A stretch of 16,089 nucleotides of DNA from JBFWQM01 sp050249455. GTDB taxonomy: Bacteria; Pseudomonadota; Alphaproteobacteria; MPNO01; VGEU01. The notes beneath the pieces were generated by a model. That model was not told where the DNA came from. It searched no databases and saw only the letters and a program-made list of their open reading frames with translations. This document shows, piece by piece, positions 6,803 through 13,725 of the stretch. The stretch covers positions 1 through 16,089 of the forward strand of contig JBFWQM010000114.1 in assembly GCA_050249455.1 (NCBI GenBank), read 5' to 3'. The number at the start of each line of letters is the position of its first letter. The first letter of the stretch is position 1. The position numbers and the translations under genes are program-made.

Positions 6803-7620
6803 CACCAGTGCCCGCCCTGCAGGAACAGCACCTCGGTCGGCTGCGGCAGTGACTTCAGGCTGACCTCGACGGTGTCGCCGTCGTGCCGGCGCACCGGATA
6901 GCCGGCCGATTGCGCGCGCGCCGTGAACGCCTCCACCGCACGGGGCGAGACGTAGTGCATCGGGATGACCAGCCGCGGCTTGACGGCGGCGATGATGTCG
7001 AACGCCTCCTCGTGGCTCATCGTCACGCTACCGTCGATCGGCACCAGCAGCACGTCGGCGTCCTTGATCGGCTGCACCTGCCACGACGCCAGCACGTGGT
7101 GCGTATGGCTGAGGTGGACGATGCAGACGCCCGCCGCTTCCATGATGAAGATCGAGTTGCCGTTGGCCTGGCGCCCGCCGCCGAGCTCGCGCAGGTTGGT
7201 CGGCACGTTGCGGACCCGCATGTCGCGCTCGGTCACGTCGTGGCGCGCGATCCCGCCGTCGGGGTCCCAGCCGCGCAGGACGTGCCGGATCTCCGGCTCC
7301 ACGACGTCGGTGTAGTGGGTCGAATGGCTGCGGTTCATTGTCACGATGTCGGGCAGCCGCCTGGGCCGGATCACCCGGTTGTAGTCGGTGAACGCGCCGA
7401 CGCCTTCCGGGGATTCGACGAAGAAGCTGGCGTGACCGGCGAAGGTGATGCGCACATGGTCGGCCGCCGCCGCGGCCAGGAAGCCGGCGGGGACGAAGCC
7501 CGGTCCGCCGCCGGCCACCGTCATCTGGCAGGCGGCCAGGGCCGCCCGGGCGCCGAGCACCACGAGCGCCGCCGCCATCGCCGCGGCGCGCGCCCCGGAT
7601 GCCCACCCGATCCAATGCAT
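6802..7620 (-). CDS. Exported MBL-fold protein, copy 2 (UlaG-like branch)
   Basis: A 272-residue paralogue of the gene directly downstream, similar along its whole length, including the signal peptide and the C-terminal (V/I)SLK-LP-TE-LFLQG block. The signal peptide (1-30) ends ALAAC with C31, either a lipobox or an AxA site. Conserved blocks are AGHASFFVESPEG (61-73), HSTHYTD (H99, H102, D105) in place of HxHxDH, HLSHTHH (169-175), a VPIDGSVTMSHEEAFDII block (193-210) and VIPMHY (218-223). A ribosome site AAGGA lies about nine bases before the ATG. It is first of the pair and divergent from radC across 95 bases. The shared non-standard metal motif in both copies argues for a working variant site, not decay. 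Function is unknown. Confidence 0.88.
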   Translation of the reverse strand: MHWIGWASGARAAAMAAALVVLGARAALAACQMTVAGGGPGFVPAGFLAAAAADHVRITFAGHASFFVESPEGVGAFTDYNRVIRPRRLPDIVTMNRSHSTHYTDVVEPEIRHVLRGWDPDGGIARHDVTERDMRVRNVPTNLRELGGGRQANGNSIFIMEAAGVCIVHLSHTHHVLASWQVQPIKDADVLLVPIDGSVTMSHEEAFDIIAAVKPRLVIPMHYVSPRAVEAFTARAQSAGYPVRRHDGDTVEVSLKSLPQPTEVLFLQGGHW

Positions 7621-7658
7621 CGCGCCCTTCCTTTCGTTCGCCGCGGCCGGCGACGGTG

Positions 7659-7664
7659 AGTATA
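7659..7664 (-). promoter_or_regulatory. Possible -10 element for the MBL pair
   Basis: TATACT on the minus strand lies about 39 bases before the ATG at 7620, inside the 95-base divergent gap to radC. The -35 position is poor. On the plus strand the same gap carries TTGACG (7680-7685), a good -35 hexamer for radC, but no clear -10 lies between it and the radC ATG. Confidence 0.35.
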
Positions 7665-7715
7665 GCGCGCGACGGCGAGTTGACGACGTGCCGCGCGCGC
7701 GGTTCCATAGCGGCC

Positions 7716-8444
7716 ATGCAGGATCGCAGAACCGAGCCGTCGGCGGAATCCCGGTCGACCGCAGAGCCGCCCGCCGACGACCGCAAGGGTCACCGCGACC
7801 GGCTGCGCGCGCGGTTCCTGGCCGACGGCGGCGCGGCGATGCCCGACTACGAGCTTCTCGAGCTGCTGCTGTTCAGCGCCATCCAGCGGCGCGACACCAA
7901 GCCGATCGCCAAGGCGCTGATCGCCCGCTTCGGCAGCTACGCCGGGGTGATCCGGGCGGCCCCGGCCGACCTCAAGACCGTCGATGACGTCGGCGATTCC
8001 GTCGTCGTGGCGCTGAAGGTGGTGGCCGCCGCGGCGGAGCGGCTGGCGCGCCACGCGGTGATCGACCGGCCGGTGCTGTCGTCATGGGACCGGCTGATCG
8101 AGTACCTGCGCATCAGCATGGGCCATGCCCGCAACGAGCAGTTCCGCATCCTCTTCCTCGACACCAAGAACGCGCTGATCGCCGACGAGGTGCAGCAGAC
8201 CGGCACCGTCAACCACACCCCGGTCTACCCGCGCGAGGTGCTGCGGCGGGCGCTGGAGGTTGGCGCCACCGCGATCATCATGGTGCACAACCACCCCTCC
8301 GGCGACCCCACCCCGTCGCAGGCCGACATCGCCATGACCCGCGAGGTCAAGGATGCCGGCGCCAGCCTCGGCGTCGCGCTGCACGACCACGTCATCATCA
8401 CCCGCGCCAACTACCGCAGCATGCGCGCGATGGGGCTGATCTGA
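7716..8444 (+). CDS. radC: RadC family JAB/JAMM-domain protein
   Basis: A 242-residue RadC protein. The C-terminal JAMM metalloprotease-like motif is complete: HNHPSGDPTPSQAD gives H191-x-H193-x7-S201-x2-D204, with a glutamate in IADEVQQTGT (E158). The N-terminal half has the usual R-x-R-L-R-x-R-F block (27-34) and a helix-hairpin-helix-like region around 85-110. RadC was once assigned to DNA repair in E. coli, but that phenotype was traced to another gene, so the cellular role is unclear. The ATG at 7716 is chosen because the family similarity starts soon after it; earlier in-frame codons overlap the divergent MBL gene. No strong ribosome site is seen. It converges with an alpha/beta hydrolase gene, leaving only 11 bases between stops. 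Confidence 0.96.
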   Translation: MQDRRTEPSAESRSTAEPPADDRKGHRDRLRARFLADGGAAMPDYELLELLLFSAIQRRDTKPIAKALIARFGSYAGVIRAAPADLKTVDDVGDSVVVALKVVAAAAERLARHAVIDRPVLSSWDRLIEYLRISMGHARNEQFRILFLDTKNALIADEVQQTGTVNHTPVYPREVLRRALEVGATAIIMVHNHPSGDPTPSQADIAMTREVKDAGASLGVALHDHVIITRANYRSMRAMGLI

Positions 8445-8455
8445 GCCGCAGACGC

Positions 8456-9325
8456 CTATCGCGCGGCCGCAACCTTGGCCGGCACCGCGGCATTCTCGAT
8501 GAAGGCAAGCAGGTCCGGGTTCACCGTGTCGGCGTGGGTGGTGCACATGCCATGCGGGTAACCGTCGTAGACCACGAGGGTCGCGTTCCGCAGGAGCTTC
8601 GCCGCGAGCGGCGCCGAGTCGGCGATCGGCACGATCTGGTCGTCGTCGCCGTGCATGACGAGCGTCGGCACCGCGATAGCCTTCAGATCCCCGGTGAAGT
8701 CGGTTTCCGAGAACGCCTTGATGCCGTCGTGGTGCGCCTTGGCGCCGCCCGCCATGGCCTGCCGCCACCAGTTGTGGATGACTCCGGGGATCGGCGTCGC
8801 CCCCGGCCGGTTGAAGCCGTAGAACGGGCCGGACGGGAAATCGAGGCAGAACTGCACCCGGTCGGCGGCGAGCGCCTTGCGCAGTCCGTCGAACACCTCG
8901 ATCGGCAGGCCGCCGGGATTGGCCGGCGTCTTCACCATGATCGGCGGCACGGCGCCGATGAGGACGAGCCTGGCGACGCGGCCCTGCGGCTGGCCATGCC
9001 GCGCGACGTAGCGCGCCGCCTCGCCGCCGCCGGTGGAGTGACCAATGTGAACCGCATCCCTGAGGTCGAGATGCTCGACGACGGCGGCCACATCGGCGGC
9101 ATAGTGGTCCATGTCGTGGCCGTCGCTCACCTGGGCCGATCGGCCATGGCCGCGCCGGTCATGGGCGACGACCCGATAACCCTTGCCGAGGAAATAGAGC
9201 ATCTGGGTGTCCCAGTCGTCGGCGCTCAGCGGCCAGCCGTGGTGGAAGACGATCGGCTGGGCGTCCTTCGGGCCCCAGTCCTTGTAGAAGATGCTGGTGC
9301 CGTCCTGGGTCGTGATCGTGGTCAT
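8456..9325 (-). CDS. Alpha/beta hydrolase, non-heme chloroperoxidase type
   Basis: A 289-residue cytoplasmic alpha/beta hydrolase close to the cofactor-free haloperoxidase/aryl esterase group. The oxyanion block is FHHGWPLSADDW (27-38), followed by HDRRGHGRS (55-63). The nucleophile is S97 in GHSTGG, the acid is an aspartate of HGDDDQIVP (227-229), and the catalytic histidine is H258 in YPHGM. Such proteins are esterases that can also form peracids and so halogenate in vitro; the natural substrate is usually unknown. AAGGA lies about eight bases before the ATG. The reading frame is open upstream to 10207, but that extension lies antisense to coding sequence and lacks family similarity. It is third in a minus-strand set after an oxidoreductase and an MBL hydrolase, with 137 bases before it containing a 10-base inverted repeat. 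Confidence 0.94.
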   Translation of the reverse strand: MTTITTQDGTSIFYKDWGPKDAQPIVFHHGWPLSADDWDTQMLYFLGKGYRVVAHDRRGHGRSAQVSDGHDMDHYAADVAAVVEHLDLRDAVHIGHSTGGGEAARYVARHGQPQGRVARLVLIGAVPPIMVKTPANPGGLPIEVFDGLRKALAADRVQFCLDFPSGPFYGFNRPGATPIPGVIHNWWRQAMAGGAKAHHDGIKAFSETDFTGDLKAIAVPTLVMHGDDDQIVPIADSAPLAAKLLRNATLVVYDGYPHGMCTTHADTVNPDLLAFIENAAVPAKVAAAR

Positions 9326-9351
9326 CGTCTCGTTCCTTGCTTGAGATGGCT

Positions 9352-9400
9352 GCCGCGTGCGCGCCGCGCCGGCGAAGATGCGGACGGCGTCGCACGCGGC
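9352..9400. repeat. 10-base inverted repeat upstream of the alpha/beta hydrolase
   Basis: GCCGCGTGCG (9352-9361) and CGCACGCGGC (9391-9400) are perfect inverted arms with a 29-base spacer, lying between the MBL hydrolase stop and the alpha/beta hydrolase start. It could be an mRNA hairpin affecting expression of the last gene, an operator, or a chance match in GC-rich sequence. Confidence 0.4.
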
Positions 9401-9462
9401 GCCGGTTGAGAGGCTGTTCGAACGGTCCCGGTCGTCTGGTCCGCCCCTGATCCGGCGGGCGC

Positions 9463-10395
9463 TCAGTAGTCCCACCAGGCCGGCACGAAGCGGAAGGCGT
9501 CGCCGGCGGCCGCCACCCGGCCGATCGACGGGAACGACAGGTGCGTGGCCACCAGCGATGCGCCGGTCGCCGCCAGCTCGTGCAAGAGCCCGATCCGGAC
9601 CCGGACCGCCTCCTCGGGATCGTGCTCGAAGCCGTTGTGCCACTCGGGGTGCTCGAACCCGACCGCGAACAAGGCGTCGCCGGCGAACATCAGCCGGTCG
9701 CAACCGGACGCCAGCCGCACCACGCTGTGCCCGGGAGTGTGGCCGCCGGTGCGGGCGACGACCACGCCCGGCGCCACCTCGTGTTCGTTCTCGAACGGCC
9801 GCAGCAGGCTGCCGTACGTGCTCAGGAACTGCGTGGCCGTCCGACGCAGCGCCTCCGGGAAACCCGGCGGCATGGCGACGCGGGAGAAATCGGGCGCGGT
9901 CCAGAATTCCGCCTCCGCGGCGGCGACGTGGATCCGCAGGTCCGGTCGCAGCCGGTCCCGCATCCCGTCGGCGAGCAGCCCGCCCACGTGGTCCATGTGC
10001 AAGTGGGTGAGCACCACGTCGGTGACGGATGCCAGATCGACGCCGGCGGCCTCCAGCCGGTGCGCCAGCTGCCCGGACCGCGGCAAGCCCGGGAACGCCT
10101 CGCCCATGCCGCTGTCGATCAGGATGGTTCGGCCGTCGCTGCGCACCACGACCACGTTCAGCGCCCAGTCGAACGCCTCCGGCGACAGGAACATGCTGTT
10201 CATCCAAGACGTCCGGACGACCGGGTCGGCGTTGTGAGCCAGCATCGCGCTCGGCAGCGACAGCACTCCGTCGCTGACCACCATCACGTCGATGTCGCCG
10301 ACCCGCAGTGCGTAGCGCGACGGGACCAGCTCGTCGGGCCTCGGCCCGATGCCGTTCCTGGTCGCGATCGAGTTCATTGTCGTGAGCGTGTCCAT
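9463..10395 (-). CDS. MBL-fold metallo-hydrolase (lactonase-like)
   Basis: A 310-residue MBL hydrolase with an intact two-metal site: THLHMDH (H131, H133, D135, H136), a histidine in GGHTPGHS (217-224), the bridging aspartate D240 in FAGDAL, and H285 in THLSFPS. The pattern places it in the broad glyoxalase-II/AHL-lactonase-like group. The N-terminal segment is not a signal peptide, so it is cytoplasmic unless exported otherwise. The ATG at 10395 has AGGGA about 10 bases upstream; an ATG at 10428 would add 11 residues but has no ribosome site. It is the middle gene of a minus-strand set, 58 bases after the FAD oxidoreductase. An acyl-homoserine-lactone substrate is possible but not shown. Enzyme class is firm. 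Confidence 0.94.
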   Translation of the reverse strand: MDTLTTMNSIATRNGIGPRPDELVPSRYALRVGDIDVMVVSDGVLSLPSAMLAHNADPVVRTSWMNSMFLSPEAFDWALNVVVVRSDGRTILIDSGMGEAFPGLPRSGQLAHRLEAAGVDLASVTDVVLTHLHMDHVGGLLADGMRDRLRPDLRIHVAAAEAEFWTAPDFSRVAMPPGFPEALRRTATQFLSTYGSLLRPFENEHEVAPGVVVARTGGHTPGHSVVRLASGCDRLMFAGDALFAVGFEHPEWHNGFEHDPEEAVRVRIGLLHELAATGASLVATHLSFPSIGRVAAAGDAFRFVPAWWDY

Positions 10396-10453
10396 TGCCT
10401 GTGTTCCCTTCGTTGAGTTGCCGTTCATGGGCTGGTCGTAAGCGCGCCGCGCC

Positions 10454-11686
10454 TCATGCGGCGGCGGCGTTGGCGGGCGCCGAGAGATCCATCACCTGCG
10501 CCGGCGCGGCGGCGAATACACCGGCGCGGTCGGGCGCCGGCGGATAGATCCAGACGGTGTTGATCTCTCGCTTCGTCGCCTTCGCTTCCGAACCGGTCTG
10601 CTCCAGCTGCGGAGTCCAGCCGCGCGCGAAGATCGCGCCCGAAGAACCGAGATCGAGGCACACCACGTAGGCCTTCTGGTGATAGCGCTCGGTCGGCAGT
10701 CCGAGCAGGTCGGCGGCCGCGTTGTGGCCGGCGAAGGCACCGAGCCGGATCGCGAACTGGCAGGTCATCGGCGCGACGTTGCCCAGCGCGTCGGCGACAA
10801 CCCGGGCGGTATCGCCGGCAGCGAACACGGCCGCGACCCCAGGCACGCGCAGATCGGCATCGACGACGAGGCGGCCGAGGTTGTCGCGCGGCGCGGTGAT
10901 CTGCGCCGTCAGCGGCGACGCGCGCATGCCGGCGGTCCAGATCACGGTGGCGCTGTCGATGCGCGCGCCATTGGAGAGCGTCACGCCGGACCGGTCCAAT
11001 GACGTGACGCCGACGCCGAGGATGGTCTCCACGCCGGCGTCGCGGATCGCCGCCGCGATCACCGGGCGCGGGTTGTCGCCGGTCTGCGGCGCGATCTGCT
11101 CGCCGCGCTCGACGATCACGACGCGGATGTCGGCGTCCTCGCCCAGGATGGCGCGCAGCCGTCCCGGCATCTCGGTCGCCGTCTCGATCCCGGTGAAGCC
11201 GCCGCCGGCGACGACGACGGTATTGCGGGCCTGCGACGATGGCCGCTTCGCCAGCGCGTGGAGGTGCCGGTCGAGCTTGACGGCTTCGTCCATGAGGTCG
11301 ACGCCGAACGCGTGCTCCTTCAGCCCCGCGACGTCGGGGCGGAAGCCGGTGCTGCCTGTGGCCAGGACCAGCCGGTCGTAGGCCAGGCTCGCGCGTCGGC
11401 CGTCGGGGCCGACGAAGCGCACCTGGCCGGACGCGCTGTCGATCGTCTCGACCGAACCCTGTACATAGCGCACGTCCACGGCATCGAGGAGCGGCGTGAG
11501 CGGCGCCTTCATCGTCTGCGGCTCCGGCTCGTAGAGCCGCGGCCGGACCACGAGGAACGGCTCGGGCGCGATCAGCGCGATCTCGATGTCGTCGCGGGAC
11601 GCGCCTTGCAATTGACGCAGGCGGGCGGCCGACGTGGCCGCATACATTCCGGCAAAGCCGGCGCCGATGATGAGAAGTCGTTTCAT
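10454..11686 (-). CDS. FAD/NAD(P)-dependent oxidoreductase (NDH-2-like)
   Basis: A 410-residue pyridine-nucleotide-disulfide-oxidoreductase-fold protein close to type II NADH dehydrogenases. The FAD dinucleotide-binding motif is GAGFAG (8-13), with ATGS at 109-112; the NAD(P) motif is GGGFTGIE (161-168); a TAG block (251-253) and AAGD (289-292) complete the FAD site. The C-terminal region carries the VVCLDLGSSGAIFARGW block seen in this group. It lacks the CxxC redox pair of disulfide reductases. No terminal membrane anchor helix is obvious, so quinone reduction at the membrane is likely but not certain. The ATG at 11686 has AGGGAA nine bases upstream; the longer open frame to 11854 is non-conserved. 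It is first in a minus-strand set of three and divergent from a winged-helix regulator. Confidence 0.93.
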   Translation of the reverse strand: MKRLLIIGAGFAGMYAATSAARLRQLQGASRDDIEIALIAPEPFLVVRPRLYEPEPQTMKAPLTPLLDAVDVRYVQGSVETIDSASGQVRFVGPDGRRASLAYDRLVLATGSTGFRPDVAGLKEHAFGVDLMDEAVKLDRHLHALAKRPSSQARNTVVVAGGGFTGIETATEMPGRLRAILGEDADIRVVIVERGEQIAPQTGDNPRPVIAAAIRDAGVETILGVGVTSLDRSGVTLSNGARIDSATVIWTAGMRASPLTAQITAPRDNLGRLVVDADLRVPGVAAVFAAGDTARVVADALGNVAPMTCQFAIRLGAFAGHNAAADLLGLPTERYHQKAYVVCLDLGSSGAIFARGWTPQLEQTGSEAKATKREINTVWIYPPAPDRAGVFAAAPAQVMDLSAPANAAAA

Positions 11687-11782
11687 GATTGCGGTTCCCT
11701 GGCTGGCGGTGCGATGGGGACGAATATGTCCGCCGCCGGGCTGCAAGACTTTGCGGCGACCTTGTCTTGCTCTAGGATTTCC

Positions 11783-11800
11783 CTTGGATTTTCGTCCAAG
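11783..11800. promoter_or_regulatory. Candidate operator palindrome in the divergent promoter region
   Basis: CTTGGA (11783-11788) and TCCAAG (11795-11800) form a perfect inverted repeat with a six-base spacer, between the oxidoreductase operon and the regulator gene. On the minus strand it includes TTGGAC, which could also serve as a -35 hexamer. Candidate only. Confidence 0.35.
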
Positions 11801-11810
11801 CGTTCGCCTG

Positions 11811-11872
11811 GCCGGTCGGCGCACGGCTCGTGTGAGGCGGTGACCGGCGCGCAATCAATGCCTTGACCGGCG
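11811..11872. promoter_or_regulatory. Repeated GACCGGC motifs, candidate regulator-binding sites
   Basis: TGACCGGCG occurs as an exact direct repeat at 11841-11849 and 11864-11872, 23 bases apart start to start, about two helical turns. An inverted copy of the seven-base core lies at 11811-11817. OmpR/CadC-type winged-helix proteins typically bind direct repeats, and the adjacent gene encodes one. The motifs lie 39-99 bases before the regulator start. GC-rich sequence makes partial chance matches possible. Confidence 0.4.
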
Positions 11873-11910
11873 TGACATGGTTCCAGGCTCCTGGGCGACG
11901 GAGCGCGTAA

Positions 11911-13494
11911 GTGCAATACCTGTTCGAAGACTTTGCGCTCGACCCCGACAGGAGAGAGCTGACGCGGCGCGCCAAAGCCGTCGCGGTCGGGCCGAAAGTC
12001 TTCGATCTGCTGCTCTTCCTCGTGCAGAACCGCGAGCACGTCGTCAGCAAGGACACGCTGCTGGATGTGGTCTGGGAGGGCCGCATCGTCTCCGAATCGA
12101 CCCTGACCAGCCACATCAATGCCGTGCGCAAGGCGATCGGCGACAGCGGCGAGGCGCAGCGCCTGCTCCGGACGGTGGCGCGCAAGGGCTTCCGTTTCGT
12201 CGGCGACGTCAGGGAGATGCCTGCTCCGGGAGCAGGCGTTGCCGCGCGCGCCGAGGCCTCGGACTCAGGCCGCGCGACGGAGCATGCGCTGACCTTGCCC
12301 GACAGTCCGTCCATCGCCGCCCTGCCGTTTCAGAACTGGAGCGGCGATCCGGAGCAGGAATATTTCGCCGACGGCGTGGTCGAGGACATCATCACCGCGC
12401 TGTCGCGCATTCACTGGCTGTTCGTGATCTCGCGCAACTCGAGCTTCACCTACAAGGGCCGCGCGGTGGACGTGAAGCACGTCGGCCGCGAGCTCGGCGT
12501 GCGCTACGTGCTCGAAGGCAGCGTCCGCAAGGCGGCGAACCGCGTCCGCATCACCGGGCAGCTCATCGACGCGACGACCGGGGCGCATTTGTGGGCCGAT
12601 CGCTTCGACGGCCGGCTCGACGACATCTTCGAACTGCAGGACCAGGTCGCCGAGCGCGTCGTCGGGGCGATCACGCCAAAGCTGGAGCGCGCCGAGATCG
12701 AACGCGCCTTGCGCAAGCCGACCGAAAGCCTCGATGCTTATGACTACTACCTGCGCGGCATAGCGAATTTTCATCGGGGAAGCCGGCAGGCGATCGACGA
12801 GGCGCTGCCGCTTTTCCACAAGGCGATCGCGCTCGATCCGGGCTTCGCGTCGGCCTATGGCGCCGCGGCGTCATGCCTCTACTGGCGGAAGATGAACAAC
12901 TGGATGGGCGATCGCGCTCACGAGCTCGCCGAGGGCTACCGCCTGGCCAACCGCGCCGTGGAGCTGGGGGCGAACGATGCGGTCGCCCTGTCGAGAGGCG
13001 GGCACACGCTCGCCCATTTCGGCGGCGATCTGGACAGGGGCGTCGCCGCGGTCGACCGTGCCCTCGTGCTCAACCCCAACCTTTCGGCGGCCTGGTACCT
13101 GAGCGGCTTCCAGAGGATATCGCTCGGCCGCCATGACGAAGCGGTCGAGCGTTTCGCGCGCGCCATGCGCCTCAGCCCGCTGGATCCGGGAATGGCTCAG
13201 ATGCAGACCGGCACGGCGATGGCGCACATGTTCGCCGGCCGCTTCGACGTTGCCTGCGCTTGGGCGGAGATGGCGCGCGCGGAGCTGCCCGATATCATGC
13301 GCGTGCTGACCTTCAGCGCGGCAAGCTATGCCCTTGCCGGCCGGATGGATGAAGCGCGGCGCGCCATCGAGCGCCTGCGTCGCATCGATGCGTCGCGGTG
13401 TATCTCAGATGTCGCAGGCCGGGTCGTGCTTCGGCGACCGGAAGACCTGGCCACGTTCGTGGAAGGCCTGCGGCGGGCCGGGCTGCCGGAATAG
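11911..13494 (+). CDS. Winged-helix (CadC/OmpR-type) regulator with TolB-like and TPR domains
   Basis: A 527-residue protein. Residues 1-100 form a Trans_reg_C winged helix (VFDLLLFLVQN, 30-40; TLTSHINAVRKAIGD, 64-78; RTVARKGFRFVG, 87-98). Residues about 132-255 form the TolB/FlgO-like module (IAALPFQNWSGDPEQEYFADG, ending HLWADRFDGRLDDIFELQDQ), often found in class III adenylate cyclases and CadC-like regulators. Residues about 275-490 are TPR-like helix pairs (ALPLFHKAIALDPGFASAYG is clearest). No transmembrane helix lies between the DNA-binding and TolB-like parts, unlike E. coli CadC, so it is probably a soluble regulator. The start is GTG at 11911 with GGAG seven bases upstream. It is divergent from the oxidoreductase/MBL/hydrolase set, the usual geometry for a local regulator. 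The signal is unknown. Confidence 0.93.
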   Translation: MQYLFEDFALDPDRRELTRRAKAVAVGPKVFDLLLFLVQNREHVVSKDTLLDVVWEGRIVSESTLTSHINAVRKAIGDSGEAQRLLRTVARKGFRFVGDVREMPAPGAGVAARAEASDSGRATEHALTLPDSPSIAALPFQNWSGDPEQEYFADGVVEDIITALSRIHWLFVISRNSSFTYKGRAVDVKHVGRELGVRYVLEGSVRKAANRVRITGQLIDATTGAHLWADRFDGRLDDIFELQDQVAERVVGAITPKLERAEIERALRKPTESLDAYDYYLRGIANFHRGSRQAIDEALPLFHKAIALDPGFASAYGAAASCLYWRKMNNWMGDRAHELAEGYRLANRAVELGANDAVALSRGGHTLAHFGGDLDRGVAAVDRALVLNPNLSAAWYLSGFQRISLGRHDEAVERFARAMRLSPLDPGMAQMQTGTAMAHMFAGRFDVACAWAEMARAELPDIMRVLTFSAASYALAGRMDEARRAIERLRRIDASRCISDVAGRVVLRRPEDLATFVEGLRRAGLPE

Positions 13495-13569
13495 GGCGAG
13501 CGGCCCGTCGGGGCGATGCGGCGATCGGGCACCGCCGCGACTTTCGCCTTCTGGTGCACCGGCGCTCAG

Positions 13570-13597
13570 CGGTTGGTTAACCGTCCGGGCGGTAACC
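13570..13597. promoter_or_regulatory. Paired GGT(T)AACC palindromes
   Basis: GGTTAACC (13575-13582), within CGGTTGGTTAACCG, is followed by GGTAACC (13591-13597), in the 231-base gap before the propeller gene. They could be operator half-sites or chance. The rest of the gap shows only a TATA-like GATATAGG at 13673-13680 without a well-placed -35. Confidence 0.2.
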
Positions 13598-13725
13598 ATG
13601 CCGGGGCGGGGCCGGAAGCCGGGCCTCACGACCAATTGATGGAATTGTGGGCAGCGCGCTTGCGCCGGGGCTGATATAGGCGTCGGTGCGGGGCGGGTGG
13701 GGCCTGTGATTGGCGGAGTCGGATT

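Noticed and set aside
5996..7620. The MBL pair as degenerate pseudogenes because HxHxDH is missing
   Set aside because: Both frames are full length with intact signal peptides, and both copies carry the same altered motif, which decay would not produce.
9326..10207. N-terminal extension of the alpha/beta hydrolase
   Set aside because: The frame stays open upstream but overlaps the MBL hydrolase gene and has no similarity to the family; the ATG at 9325 has a ribosome site and the normal family start.
9463..10395. Calling the MBL hydrolase a quorum-quenching AHL lactonase
   Set aside because: The zinc motif fits many MBL subfamilies, and no quorum-sensing genes are nearby; the substrate cannot be assigned from sequence.
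11687..11854. N-terminal extension of the FAD oxidoreductase
   Set aside because: The extra 56 codons cover the divergent promoter region and precede the dinucleotide-binding motif, which should lie near the N-terminus; the ATG at 11686 has a good ribosome site.
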